64,000 nucleotides of DNA from Bryum argenteum (taxonomy: Eukaryota > Streptophyta > Bryopsida > Bryales > Bryaceae), in assembly GCA_037043015.1 (NCBI GenBank), contig CM073322.1, forward strand, positions 20,161,601 through 20,225,600, given 5' to 3'. Positions 49,998 through 61,110 of this stretch are shown piece by piece (position 1 is the stretch's first letter; every line of letters starts with the position of its first letter). Position numbers and translations under genes: made by a program. The notes under the pieces were generated by a model. It saw nothing but the letters and a program-made list of their open reading frames with translations. It made no database searches and was not told the DNA's origin.

Positions 49998-51180
49998 CAC
50001 AATTAAGCTAAGGGTGTCCAAAATAGTTGTCCCAAGTACAATTTCAGCTCATGCAAGTGTGTCAAACATGTCCATCTTCTAAATAAAGTTAAGTATGAGA
50101 ACACCAAATGTGGTTTCAATTTACAGCACTTATAGCCTACCAAAAAAAAAAAATCATTTGCATTGAAGAATATTAAGAGTTTTTATTAGGTATTTTAGTT
50201 GAAAAAGTAAGTTGTGTTCTAATTACACAAAATCCTAAGAAACAATCATTCGATACATCAAATGATCACATTTTGATACCATTTTTGGATATGACTTACA
50301 TGTACTTGTGCATTATATAAAATAGTTAGTTTGACAATTAAACAATAAATATTTTTTGCACCATGATGCTTGCAAATCCCACCAATATGCAATTTACTGT
50401 GGAGGGTTCAATGATCCAAAAATAAAAAATTTGAATAAATTTTTTCTTAGGAATGTGCATCTTGATCCCAATTATTAAAATGATTTTGTACTCTTTGTAA
50501 TTGATAAAATTGGAAAAAAATGATGAACTTTGGATGTTTCAACCAAAAATTACCTAATTAGTCTTGACAAAAAGTGATACCCATATCTTGGCCGTGCCCT
50601 ATGACACTTTTTTAAAAAAAGTCATGGGCAAAACATACCCCAAGACCTTCAAAATGGCAGAAGCCATTGTGTCATTTTGCCAAAGCCGTGATATGTCAAT
50701 TTGGCTGCGTTGTAGAATGTATCATTTTACAAGCAAATTTTTAAAGTCAAATTCAAAAATATTAAAGCCTCTTAAATGCCACAATTTTTCTAATATTACG
50801 CAAGTCCTCTGTAATATTCTTTGGTATCTGTAATATAACCAAAAATTCCAGAATATTACACCTTTTCTTGGTTCCCGACTTTTGAACCCGATTATAGGGC
50901 AGTACTCCCGAACCCCTCGTCATAAACATTTCTGGTTTTGAACGGTCAATGAGGAATATCTTGTCGAAAGACAAATATTTCTAATATTTCTAAATGGCTT
51001 TTCACTGACATTATTGTTTTTGAATGACGATTGAGCAATATTTGCCTTTCGATGTCAAAATTCGACAAAAACCAATGTTATTTCTTTACACTAAGTATTC
51101 TCGATTAATTTCGCTTAGCCATTGTAATTGTATGGGCTAGCACTATTGCTTCTTAACGTGATTATTTCCCGGTAAGTTGG
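49998..51180. other. AT-rich intergenic DNA, nothing recognised
   Basis: Open frames are short (under 90 codons) and without recognisable motifs. Confidence 0.45.
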
Positions 51181-52400
51181 CTTATTAATTGTGCTTATTT
51201 GTGCTACAAGTTAGGATTCTTTATCTAGCATTTGGGTTCATTTGACCATTCTTAATTTACCGCGATCATTTAGGCTGATTTGACCATTGATTCTCTACTG
51301 TCATAAATAATTTGTGCGTTCAATCACTTTAATAATTAATTTTACTAATTTGCAACACCAACTAGGATTGTCTAGTCTAGCCAATTAGGTTGATTTGACC
51401 ATTGCTCCTTTACTATGATAATTTTAGGCTCTTTTAGTCATTGTTTCTATTTTGTAATCCTCACGCTTATTTGGTTGTTGCTTTTAAACCATAATATTTT
51501 TTGAGCTAAATAGGCCATTGTTTCTATATGGTAACTCCTCGAGGCGATTTAGATATTGCTTTCTTACAATGATCCTTTCAAGTTGATTTGGCCATTGCCT
51601 TCAACCCGTGCACGTTTGGCCATTGCCTGTGACATGCGCACACCGATTTGGCCATTGTTATCAACTCGTGCACATTTGGTCATTAATTGTTCTTAGCTCG
51701 TGGAGGATTTGGCCATTTCCTCTAACCGGCGCACGCTATTTTGGTTGTTGTCTCTAAACCCGCTTAGGCTAAGTTGGTCATTGCCTCTAAGATGAGTACA
51801 TTTTGTCACGACTCTAACTCGTGCATGCCAATCTGGCCATTGCCTTTAACCGGCGCTTGCTACTTTGGTTGTTATCCGTAACCCGCATCGTCGGAAGCTA
51901 CTTTGGTTGTTGTCTCTTACCCGTGTCATCGGACGCTACTTTGTTTGTTGTCTCTAACCTGCGTCGCACGTTACTTTGGTTCTTGTATCTACCTGCTTAG
52001 GCTAAGTTGGCCATTGCCTCTAACTCGTGCACGTTGATTTGGCCATTGTCTTTAACCCACGCATGTTGATTTCGTTGTTGTCTCTAACCCGAGAAGCCTG
52101 ATTCGGCCATTGCCTTTAACCCGCATACATTGCTTTGGCCATTGCCACTATCCGTGTAGGTTGATTTAGCGAGTTCTTCTCAATTGTGATTTGTCTGGAG
52201 TGATTTCACATTGCTTTTCTGTTGTGATGTTTTATGTCTCATTTGGCCATTCCTTCTTTATTGTGATCATTTCACCGTGAGTTTGCTTTTAGACTATGCT
52301 TGTTTGCACTACCAGCCTTTTATGTCTCATTTGGCCATTCCTTCTTTATTGTGATTGTTTTACACTAAGTTGGTTTTTTGTATGTGCTTGTTTGCACTAC
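51180..52400. repeat. Degenerate minisatellite around TTTGGCCATTGCCTCTAACC
   Basis: Units of about 35-40 bp combine TTTGGCCATTG (variants TTTGACCATTG, TTTGGTTGTTG) with CCTCTAACCCGCGCA-like halves. They are clearest at 51560-52160, where roughly 15-18 units can be counted by eye. Outer units are AT-richer and more diverged. At 52229 and 52319 a longer unit of about 90 bp (ATGTCTCATTTGGCCATTCC...) is duplicated. Confidence 0.8.
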
Positions 52401-52558
52401 CGACAATGATTCGTTTATTAATGCCTTGAATCTTATTTCATGTGTTATGTAGAAGAAGGATGAGGTCGGAGAGCCACATAACTTGTCACGCATTGTTGAG
52501 TGCAAATGAGAACATCGAGTATACAGATCAAAACTTCATCTCAGATCTGGTCAATATC

Positions 52559-52834
52559 CACTACTAGAAAAGAGGGGGATAAGCAATGTGACAAACATTG
52601 CTTTTTGTGCAAACATTGCTTACTTGGGCAATGTCTTGGAGCATGCTTTAGCACCCCTTCCAAGAAAAGTGTCTTCAACTTAAGATCTACAATTTAATAG
52701 ATTTGAGGTTGAAACATTGCTTATTTTCTTGGGAAGGGTGCTAAAGCATGCCCCAAGACATTGCCCAAGTAAGCAATGTTTGCACAAAAAGCAATGTTTG
52801 TCACATTGATTACCCCCCCTCTTTTCTAGTAGTG
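52559..52834. mobile_element. CACTA-type foldback MITE, 276 bp
   Basis: The ends are CACTACTAGAAAAGAGGGGG and its inverse, with a 3-bp ATC target duplication (52556-52558, 52835-52837), as expected of CACTA (En/Spm) elements. Almost the whole element is an inverted repeat of about 120-bp arms carrying AAGCAATGT motifs. It would form a near-perfect hairpin if transcribed. Confidence 0.85.
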
Positions 52835-52929
52835 ATCACAAGTATTCGGTTCTTTGTAGTTACATGACATCCTAAATTCAACCTATATTACTCTACCTTT
52901 GCAGGATATAGACTAATACACTGAATGAT

Positions 52930-53180
52930 GTCATTTTATAGGTTTTGCCATTGCCGGATGTGCCAGTGCCGGCTTTGCCATCGGCATGTCGTCCCAATTT
53001 CTGGACTGTTGTTCGTGGTACCAACATTGTACTTCTGACAGCAAGAGCAAGAATTCCTCCGCGAGAGGAAGACAACAACAACTCACTAACAATTGCTACC
53101 AGAGCTCCTAGTATGATGTCTGCTACCGATCGAATTGCTAACACTGAAGACCTCACATTCACACTTCGACACAGTACTTA
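52930..53180 (+). other. GC-richer segment between two CACTA MITEs, unrecognised
   Basis: A plus-strand open frame covers 52945-53235 with a Pro/Arg-rich start (LPDVPVPALPSACRPNFWTV). It sits after a TTTGCAG acceptor-like site at 52900, so it may be an exon or a transposon remnant. The last codons fall in the MITE at 53181. No family recognised. Confidence 0.3.
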
Positions 53181-53440
53181 CATTCAATTTGAGGGGGTTT
53201 GCATCGTTTTTTTCTCAAACATTGTTCAAGTTTAACAACGTTTTGGAACTTGCTTGAGCAACATTCTCAAAAACAAGCAACATTATTTAATCACCAACCG
53301 ACATTATTTATAATCTAATTGAAAACGTTGCTTATTTTCTTGACAACGTTGCTCAAGCAAGTTTCAAAACATTGCTAAACTTAAGCAACATTTACTCAAA
53401 AGCAACATTTGTAACGCTGCAAACCCCCTCTTTTCTAGTG
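53181..53440. mobile_element. CACTA-type foldback MITE, second, diverged
   Basis: The right end reads CCCCCTCTTTTCTAGTG, the inverse of CACTAGAAAAGAGGGGG. The left end has GAGGGGGTTTGCA, but its outermost 10 bp have decayed. The arms pair through GCAACATT/AACGTTG, CTTGCTTGAGCAAC and TTAAGTTT-like blocks. Related to 52559-52834 in ends and layout, not in interior sequence. Confidence 0.7.
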
Positions 53441-54429
53441 TGACAAAACTCGTTTCCTTATCCCACGGTTGAGATTCTCACTATCTTGAAGACCATTTAT
53501 GGCATTCAAAATAATGCACAAACATGAAGAGGAGTAGCAGTGCACCCCGAGTGCGCCAACGAAACTCCTAAAGCTAGTCTCGGGGAGGGTGATGATTTCT
53601 CCTGGTGGTTTTGTGATTGTTGCTTTGGAATCAGTTCTTTCATGCTATTCCTTTTGTTATTGTTTCTGCAGGATATAAGTCTCGATGAATGGGTCACCTG
53701 ATTATCAGTTCTTTTGAAGGCCTTGATCATTTTGTAATGTAAAGCACGTACTATCTAGTCTCTTTCTTTTATGAGAAAAGTACTGAAAGTTTTTATAGTT
53801 CCTTGCTTTCTGATGCACATTCAGCTTTATTGAGGATTATAATAAAGCTCGTATCTGAATCGTTCCTGAATTAGATCTCAAATCTGTTTAGAAGAGATTG
53901 CTTTTAGGATTACTGAATGGATGTCATTAGAAGATTTGTTATTGTCCTTCCATTTGGATGTTCTTTGCACTTGAATTATTTTCATTTGAGTTAAATCGAG
54001 TATTGCTTTGTGAAGTGAAAAGGTATTTATAAAGCAATGATTTAGCAATAACGTGAAAAATATATATAAAGAGATAAACCTTTATAGGTTTTGATATGAA
54101 AAGGGTCCCTTTTGGTGACTCCCGTGAGGCTAGTTTACACTCCTACAATCTAATGATTAATGAGAAAAAGTTAAATTGCAACATTATCTAGAAACATTAC
54201 ATGATAGTTTAAAATCCTCATTGACCTGCATGCATATTACTTTTTAAATGAGGTCTAAAAACAACAATTTAGTAAAACATGCCTTTTTTGAAATATATTT
54301 GGTTCAAAAAAATTTGTACAATGAGAAGGTGTCTTTGTGAGTTAACTTTGTGAATTTTAATTAAAGAAACAGTTGAAAAAAATGAAATATCTCAAATTTT
54401 GACAACTGATAAATTACTAGAAACTCTAA
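53441..54429. other. Intergenic DNA, nothing recognised
   Basis: AT-rich, no coding sequence or repeat structure of note. Confidence 0.4.
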
Positions 54430-54760
54430 AGATTGTGTTTGTAATTTTTTGGAGGCTGCTCTTGTGAAATTGACAAACATTTTGACTTTGGTTACTTTGG
54501 AACTCAATTAATGATTTTCTTATAAACATTTTTTTAAAAAAATAAAAAAAATAAAAATAAAAAAAAAATTCTAAATTGGAACTGCTCGTTTTGAACTTGA
54601 AACTCGCAACTTTTTAGATGAAGGTTTTGAAATTGGAATTTGACTTTGCAAATGTTACCAAATACAATTTACTGTATAAGGAGCACTTAGTAGAAATCTT
54701 GGGCAAAAATATCAATTCTGACTCCTCGGAATTCCAAAAACTCATTTTACGTTATAAAGA
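54430..54760. mobile_element. Family B TTAA element, inverted fragment
   Basis: The segment from GGAGGCTGCTCTTGTGAAATT to AATTCCAAAAACTCATTTTACG is the reverse of the family B interior seen at 15400-15690 and 24240-24530. Both termini are missing or too decayed to recognise. Confidence 0.6.
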
Positions 54761-54769
54761 TAGATAGAT

Positions 54770-54870
54770 AGAAACTCCAGTCCCATTCTAAGGGGCCGGC
54801 GTGAATGAAGTGTCTGTTCGTAATACTAATATCCCGATGGCCACCGGACAAGGGGAAATTGGAATAATAC
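54770..54870. repeat. Dispersed ~100-bp repeat, independent copy
   Basis: Closely matches 27828-27940 (GGCCGGCGTGAATGAAGTGT, CTAATATCCCGATGG, ACAAGGGGAAATTGG). It follows a family B fragment directly. Confidence 0.7.
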
Positions 54871-54989
54871 TACTTCCCCCTCTCGAGGGTGAACGTTATA
54901 AGTACGCTAGTATTTAGCTAGTTACTAGTGCCTTGAAGATACTTGACATAGTATTCCCAAAGGGCTACGTTATAGAGCACCCTAAAGAT

Positions 54990-56230
54990 CCGTATTAGTT
55001 TTCGAATCACATTCCATGGTATACATTCGGTAAAAGTCTAAAATGGTCGGATATAGGTGCCTCTAGCTCAGCAGTGGTCGAACAACTTGGTTGTCGGTAA
55101 TGAACTGTACCCACAAGCAAACCCTTGTTCGCTTGTTTCGTGCGCACAGCCTTCAGAGTTCGATGTCGGAGAAGATCGATCGTGCCTTAAATCGTGGGGA
55201 AGAAGAAGCATTTCAAGGACTAGGAACTTGGGTGGCTCGAATCGTTAATTCCACCAGAGTTCTCGGCAACACGCTCCGTGATTCCGATCGATCGAATCGA
55301 AGCTAACTGACTGCATAAACTGATCTGCACTGGCATAGGTACATATCTATCCTGGGTTTTTCAAGATTAAGTGACATCTTGTTATTGGAAAGCTGAGTCT
55401 CGTTTTTCTTGTGAAATGCAGCTGTCGGTATCATACCCTATTTTTTGAGCCGATCGTGAATTCTGGACGGCGTTATCTTCTGGTGGGCTACTTAGCTCGA
55501 TCTGGTCGCTTGTTGTGAGTCCAGTTTTCACTGTCGGTGCTTACAAACATAAGAGTGTCGTGATTGATTTTAATTTAATTCATATCCGAATGTACGTGGT
55601 ATACATATGGTAAATGTCTGCAAATAGTCGGTCACTGGTGTCTCTAGCTTTGCAATGGACGGACCACATGTTTGTCGGATAATGTATAAAAGGCACCCAC
55701 AAAGCGTATTCCTCTCTCTCTCTTGTTTCGTGCTTTTACTGGAGACGGAACTTTCGAGTTTGTTGTCGTAGAAGATCGATCGTGCTTTTGAATGTGCTGC
55801 AGCATCAGCTTTTCAAGGACTAGAATCGTGCGTGGCTCAGAGTGTACTTGATAGTTTGTTCCACCAGGGTCTCAGCGACGTGTGCGGCTCAGCATGGTCC
55901 GTACCTCCAACTGAATCGAAGCTCACTCACTGCATAACTTGATCTACACTTGCATCGGTAAGCTTTTCAAGATTGGGTTGAATGGTTAAGTCCTGCTTTT
56001 TTAGGGACTGAGTCTCGTTTTTCATGTGAAATGTGATTGTCGGTATCATTTCCTGTTGCTTGAACCGATCGTGAACTCTGGAAGGCATAAATTTTTATTA
56101 AGCTGAAAACCTCGATCTGGTGGTATGTTGTGAGTTGATCTGGTGGCATGTTGTGAGTTGGATCTACGCCGTCTGCGCTTACAAGCATGGAAGTCTTGTG
56201 TTTGATCTTGATTTGGTGTTAAATCGATGA
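54990..56230. repeat. ~600-bp tandem duplication of a promoter/leader region
   Basis: Unit 1 (about 54990-55590) and unit 2 (about 55590-56230) share GGTATACAT, GTCTCTAGCT-like, GAAGATCGATCGTGC, TTTCAAGGACTAG, GCATAA-CTGATCT, TGAGTCTCGTTTTTC and CCGATCGTGAA-TCTGGA blocks in the same order. A partial third unit lies at about 56640-56830 (GCAAGCATGGGAGTCTT...). They precede the kinase-like gene. Confidence 0.75.
55685..55693 (+). promoter_or_regulatory. TATA box of the kinase-like gene
   Basis: TATAAAAGG in unit 2 is followed about 30 bp later by a CTCTCTCTCT pyrimidine tract, a good plant core promoter layout. The matching position in unit 1 reads TGAACTGTAC, so only unit 2 has the box. A donor-like CATCG-GTAAGC at 55953 suggests a spliced leader. 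Confidence 0.55.
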
Positions 56231-57191
56231 GCAATTTCTTTCGTGGCTGAATCCTTTAGACTATGTACGCTTCACTTGCAAATTTGATCCGCCTGCGTGT
56301 GAAAACATCCTAAGTATCATACTAGTCGTTTATTGGCAAGAGTAGCTAAAAAAAACAAGAGAGAAAGAAGTGCTCCTCCCTCCACAGCCAATGACTATGG
56401 TTGAAAGCCCGACTTTGAGTCTAACTTCTTCCTTGTTTATCGCATTCCCTTGCAGAAGCAGGCACTGGACGTGGTTCTCCGAGCAATACGCGGCTTTACT
56501 TTACTGCGTAAGACAATGTACTAGTATCAGTTGTGGTCTTTCAGGGTTGATATTGATAGTCCTGTTATCAGAAGCTGTCATTTCTTTCTGTAAACTGCAT
56601 AATTTGGTACACTGTAGTTCAGCCAATCATAGAAAATAACTTCTTCTACTCCCTTACAAACCTGGATGTGGCGGCTTGCATGAGTCGATTCTTCAACGTA
56701 GGTCCTTGCAAGCATGGGAGTCTTTTGGTTCAAGTTATCTTCGTTGTTCGTCATTAAGCAGTGTCTATTGTCAATGAGGAATTTCGTTAGTTTGAATCGG
56801 CTTCATTTGCATTCCCGAGTATCAATGAGCCCCTGATTTTGTGGTATGTGAAGTCATCGAAAGCCGGTCACCGAAGCCAATTGGTTCTAGTGGGAATGTG
56901 ATGTGGTAGCTTAGGTTGTTGTGGCAGAGCATCTTGCGACTAAGGCCTAATCACATGATTGTATGTGCTTTGGCAGATACAAATATCGAATGCAGTGCTT
57001 CTCAACCTCCATTGCAGCTCTGAATTCACTATCAGTCTGACAAGCTCGAGTTGTTTGAATCAACAGGGTACAACGTCGAGACTTACTCTTAAAGTTGAAC
57101 GCAAGGGAAACCTGTTGTGATTGATGCAGTGGTCACATCCAAGGTTCCTGTGTGAAAGCAAGCATCTTCTTGTGTAGAATTATCCGTAAAC

Positions 57192-60100
57192 ATGGCGGGT
57201 TCCTCGTCGTGTCCGTTGCCTTCGTCAGCACCGACAAGTTCCTACAGTTGTCAAACTGATTCCGAGATGGAGTTTTCGAAAGCCAGTCACTTTAGCGTAT
57301 TGGATGAGTCCGCGACTTCCTCAAACTGGTCAGCTGAGGCCAACTATGAGTACTTTGCTAAGTTGCAGAACCACCCTAAATGGGGTGCTTTCTTCGGAGA
57401 TTGGGGACAAGAAATAAGAGTGGGAAAGAAAATCAGCCATGGAGCACAAGCGGATATATATGAAGCTCGTGTAGGAGAGGATGGTAAGTTCGATTTGGTG
57501 GTGAAGGTGATGAAGGGCGATATTCCTCTCCAAGCATTTCAAGCGCAATGGCCTATTGGGTTCTTGTCATCTCGTTTGGACTCCATAGGGTCGGGTTATA
57601 ATTCGCCCTCGTCGTTGTTTAATATTTTGGGAGGAATTTTGTTGAAGGAGGAGAGGTTGAGAGGAAGATTTGCCTTTCTAATGTTTAGACGGTGGGGTGA
57701 TTTGCGGTTGTTGATTGATCGTCGAATGAAAGCAAGGCATTCTTCAAATGGCCCTTTTTCCATCAACCAAGCCACTAGTTTCATGTTGACAATAGTGCAA
57801 AATATGGACATCCTTCACACCAAGTATGGTTTAGTACACAGGGACTTGAAAGCCTCCAATGTGCTAGTCTTGAGATGTAACTCTTCTCATGAAGACATGA
57901 TTCAAGATGAGGTGATGTTAAGAGATGATGAAATGGTAGAAGTAGAAGTAGCTGATTTTGAGAGTTCTAGGTTAGTAATGGGTACATCATTTTGGAGAGC
58001 ACCTGAGATTTTTCGACAACTTGAGAATAGGGTTCCAAGTGCGGAAGTGACATTCACTACTATGACAGATGTATATAGTTACGGCATGACGTGTTATGAG
58101 ATTGTAACAGGACACATTCCATTTGATCCAAAGTATGAACCATGTACGTGGGATGAAGTTTTGAGTGGACGTCGTCCAACTCTTCCGAGTGAAGTGCCCT
58201 TGTTTTTGAGGAACATCATAGAGAGATGTTGGCATCCTGATCCGATGGAAAGGCCAAACTTTTACGAGATAGAGGAATTGCTAAAGTACAAGCCAAAGAT
58301 ACCTAACTTGCTAGAGTGTAGGCAAAGCCATCCAACAAGTGTTGTGATTGACAATGAAATCTATGAAAGTGCAACTATCATTAAGGTATATCACTTCACC
58401 TCTTTTCTTTGATTTTTGTTTTGCTTCATGTTCCATTTGTGATTATGTTATCATTGATTTTGTTAGTGTCAATCAATTATACTAGATTGTTCATATTGTG
58501 ATATTTGTGCAAATAGTTCTTGTTTATGGTTAACATTTGTTCAACGTGTTCAAGGTATTGGCTTTTATTATTATGGAGGATAGTTTGGCTATCTTTGAAA
58601 CTTTGAATTATACATTTCCATTGGTTGTAGGTTGAACAATGGAGGCATTGTTTGTCATTGACTTTGCTTCAAGTCATGGAGAAACTAGCATGCATGGAAC
58701 TGTGGACATTAAAAGCTACTACAACATTCACAAGTGAAAAAATTGTGTATTGTAAGTTATTACTTCAACTTTTTGTAGTGGGGAGGTTTAAGAGAGTTCT
58801 TACAGAATTTGAAGACTTCATGTTAATATCTTCAAAGTTGTTTTGCAAACTTACATTGTATCATTCATGTTTTATCATAGATTTAGAAGCAGGCGATCGC
58901 AAAGGAGTGAAAATTCAAGATACAATTGTTGTTGCACACATTGAGAGGGTAAGCATTGATATGAAATGGTATCTAGTATTTATTCTAGAGAGTTGTTGAT
59001 TGGATTTTTATCTATATTATCTAGCCAAAGTATCAGAATAACAACTTCATGTGAATAGTTTGTTTGGAGTTTATTGTTATGGAAATGAATTATGAAATGA
59101 GCATTGATAGAAGTAATTATCTTTGGTGCACAGGCTTTGAGGAGGAATTTGAGAAAGATATTTCATTGGGATGGGAGGTATACACAAAATGATGTTGACC
59201 ATCAAGCAAAATTATGTCCTAGAGATAGCCATTAAAAATGATGTTTTAGTAGATTATTACTTCCACAAAGTTTTAGTAGTCTGTTGTGAAGTAGGTCTCC
59301 AAGTTCTTAGAGCCGAAAAATGGGTTCGCAATGGTTGCTCGCAGTATGCAATGCTTGTGCACTGCAAGGAGAGTTGTGTGGATTCCCTTCTGAAAGGGTT
59401 GGTCTCTCGACGGTATTTTCGTTGCTATGTTGTATTTCACAAGTTGGTCACAGAAAATGTTGATATTCAACTAGAGAACTTCAAACGTGTTATAGCTTCA
59501 TTTTGCCTTTCAAGGGATGCAAAATGTCCTTTTGAGCAAGCTATGCCTCATACTTTCTCCAAACCAAAGTATGTTCCTCTTGAAGAAGGAAATATACATC
59601 ATACCGCTGCCATAGATGTTCTTCGTCAATCAGGATATTGCTCTTGTTCAAGTTCCTACCAATGGAGTCTACTCAATACATCATGGCTTTTAAATAGACA
59701 GAAACCTCAACATTACAAGGATCTGGTGAAGTTCAGAGGTTTACCTTTGTTTTTCAAGGTAATTCCTCAAACTCAATCTTACTCTCTATTTTCATCAAAA
59801 TAGATTGGAACTTTTTTGTAATATTCTGATGTGAGTTTCTACTTAAGATGAGATGGTATCAACTAACGCTATCACTTAATACGAGAAGTACAAAGGACAA
59901 TGTCAGTCTATATGAGGATATGATTGTAGTGAATGTTGGAGTATGAGTAGGAAATTCATGGTGCTTAGTTGAATGTTGATTAATGTGCAGATTGGCTACG
60001 GAGAAGTTACTTCAATTTGTCTAAGTCGGAGGGCTTTGCAGATGGTACCCTGTGACTATTTTCATAAAAGCTGGGGAGTTTGAAGTGAAGATTCGAAGCA

Positions 60101-60240
60101 ATTACTTGATCACTATACGACATTCTCACCGTCTACCACCATATCCACAGCGTATGCTCCTTTTTGTTAGTACTTTGAATTCTCCCATTGTACTAAATCT
60201 TTCCAATCCATTGAATGTCTATTTCTCAATCATTTTATAA
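57192..60240 (+). CDS. Serine/threonine kinase-like protein with long C-terminal domain, frame broken in late exons
   Basis: Exon 1 (57192-58385) has a kinase-like domain at residues 75-370: glycine loop region ISHGAQADIYEA, Lys105 in VVKVMKG, HRDLKASNVL (Asp218, Asn223), then ADFE at 254-257 where DFG is expected, WRAPE (268-272), DVYSYGM and RCWHPDPMERPNF. Exon 2 (58631-58948) and exon 3 (59134-59758) encode a Leu/Trp-rich region (EQWRHCLSLTLL; CKESCVDSLLKGL; KPKYVPLEE; WLLNRQKPQHYKDLVKFRG). Exon 4 starts at 59991. All borders are GT-AG. Exon 3 is one base longer than a frame-keeping length (break near 59200-59235), and exon 4 changes frame in an A-run near 60064-60068. Kinase activity is doubtful because of DFE; the C-terminal function is unknown. 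I recall similar proteins as an expanded family in mosses and lycophytes, unchecked. Confidence 0.75.
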
Positions 60241-61110
60241 ATACTTGTAAATAGTCATGGGTGATGTGTTTGAAGGTTCACGTCTTGCATATGAGATGAT
60301 TTTGTGGTTTTTTCACCTTATAAGTTTACATTGTAGCCCATTTCCACGTGTAGGTATGTAACCATGGAGGTGTGAGCATACATGTTTCCAGTGAGGGTCT
60401 TATTTGAGGTGGTTCGGATGTAAAGATGGGTGAACTGGGAGTACATTCCTACTTCTAGTACATGTAGAATTATTTCTCATTTATTTGCAACTTATAGAAA
60501 CATTCAATATTTCTTGATTTGTTTACAAGTGTATTAGGCTAAGGTGGGTTACAGATTATTCAGCAAGGTGGGCTTTACAAGAAGTTAATTTTTGTTGTTG
60601 CTCCTTTATTTATGAGGCAACTTCATTTGTAGCATGTGTACTTTGTCTATAAGTATCAGCAAAGAAAGTTTGGAGTATTTACTAGTAAGGTGAAGGGTAA
60701 ATGGCCATCATAACCTTTGTGCTCAAAGAGATGTTCAACCTGGCACTAAAGCATTGGCTTCATGAATGAGGAGATTACATTTGGAGTTGCATATCCTTGT
60801 TCAGATGGAATGTAATTGGCAAGTAAATATGAGGGGTTATGTTGGATCTGTTATCAAAATAGCATTATGAGCACAACCAATGACCTCAAGCAGGGTGATT
60901 TAAATTGGGTGTGAATTCCATCTCACCAAAATTACATTTAGAAGTTTACTTTTCACAACCAATTAGAGCTCCTCAAATTTCAAAATTAATCAAGCAATGA
61001 TTTATTTGATTGGGCTTTTAAGAAATATGGAATTGAAATATTGAATAACGTCTTTTATCAAGAATGTAAGAAGTGCGTCCTTGCTTTTGAAGTGAAATTC
61101 CATTTCAAGT
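60241..61110. other. 3' flank of kinase-like gene, nothing else recognised
   Basis: AT-rich with no coding sequence; probably includes the 3' UTR. Confidence 0.4.

Noticed and set aside
51180-52400. CRISPR-like array
   Set aside because: Units are degenerate, variable in length and without constant repeats or unique spacers; the context is plant nuclear DNA.
52559-52834. Transcription terminator hairpin
   Set aside because: The palindrome extends over the whole 276-bp element with CACTA ends and a 3-bp target duplication, so it is a MITE.
55055-55100. tRNA gene suggested by TAGCTCAGCAGTGG
   Set aside because: There is no B box or acceptor-stem pairing at the right distance, and the matching place in the tandem copy (near 55652) has lost the A-box-like sequence.
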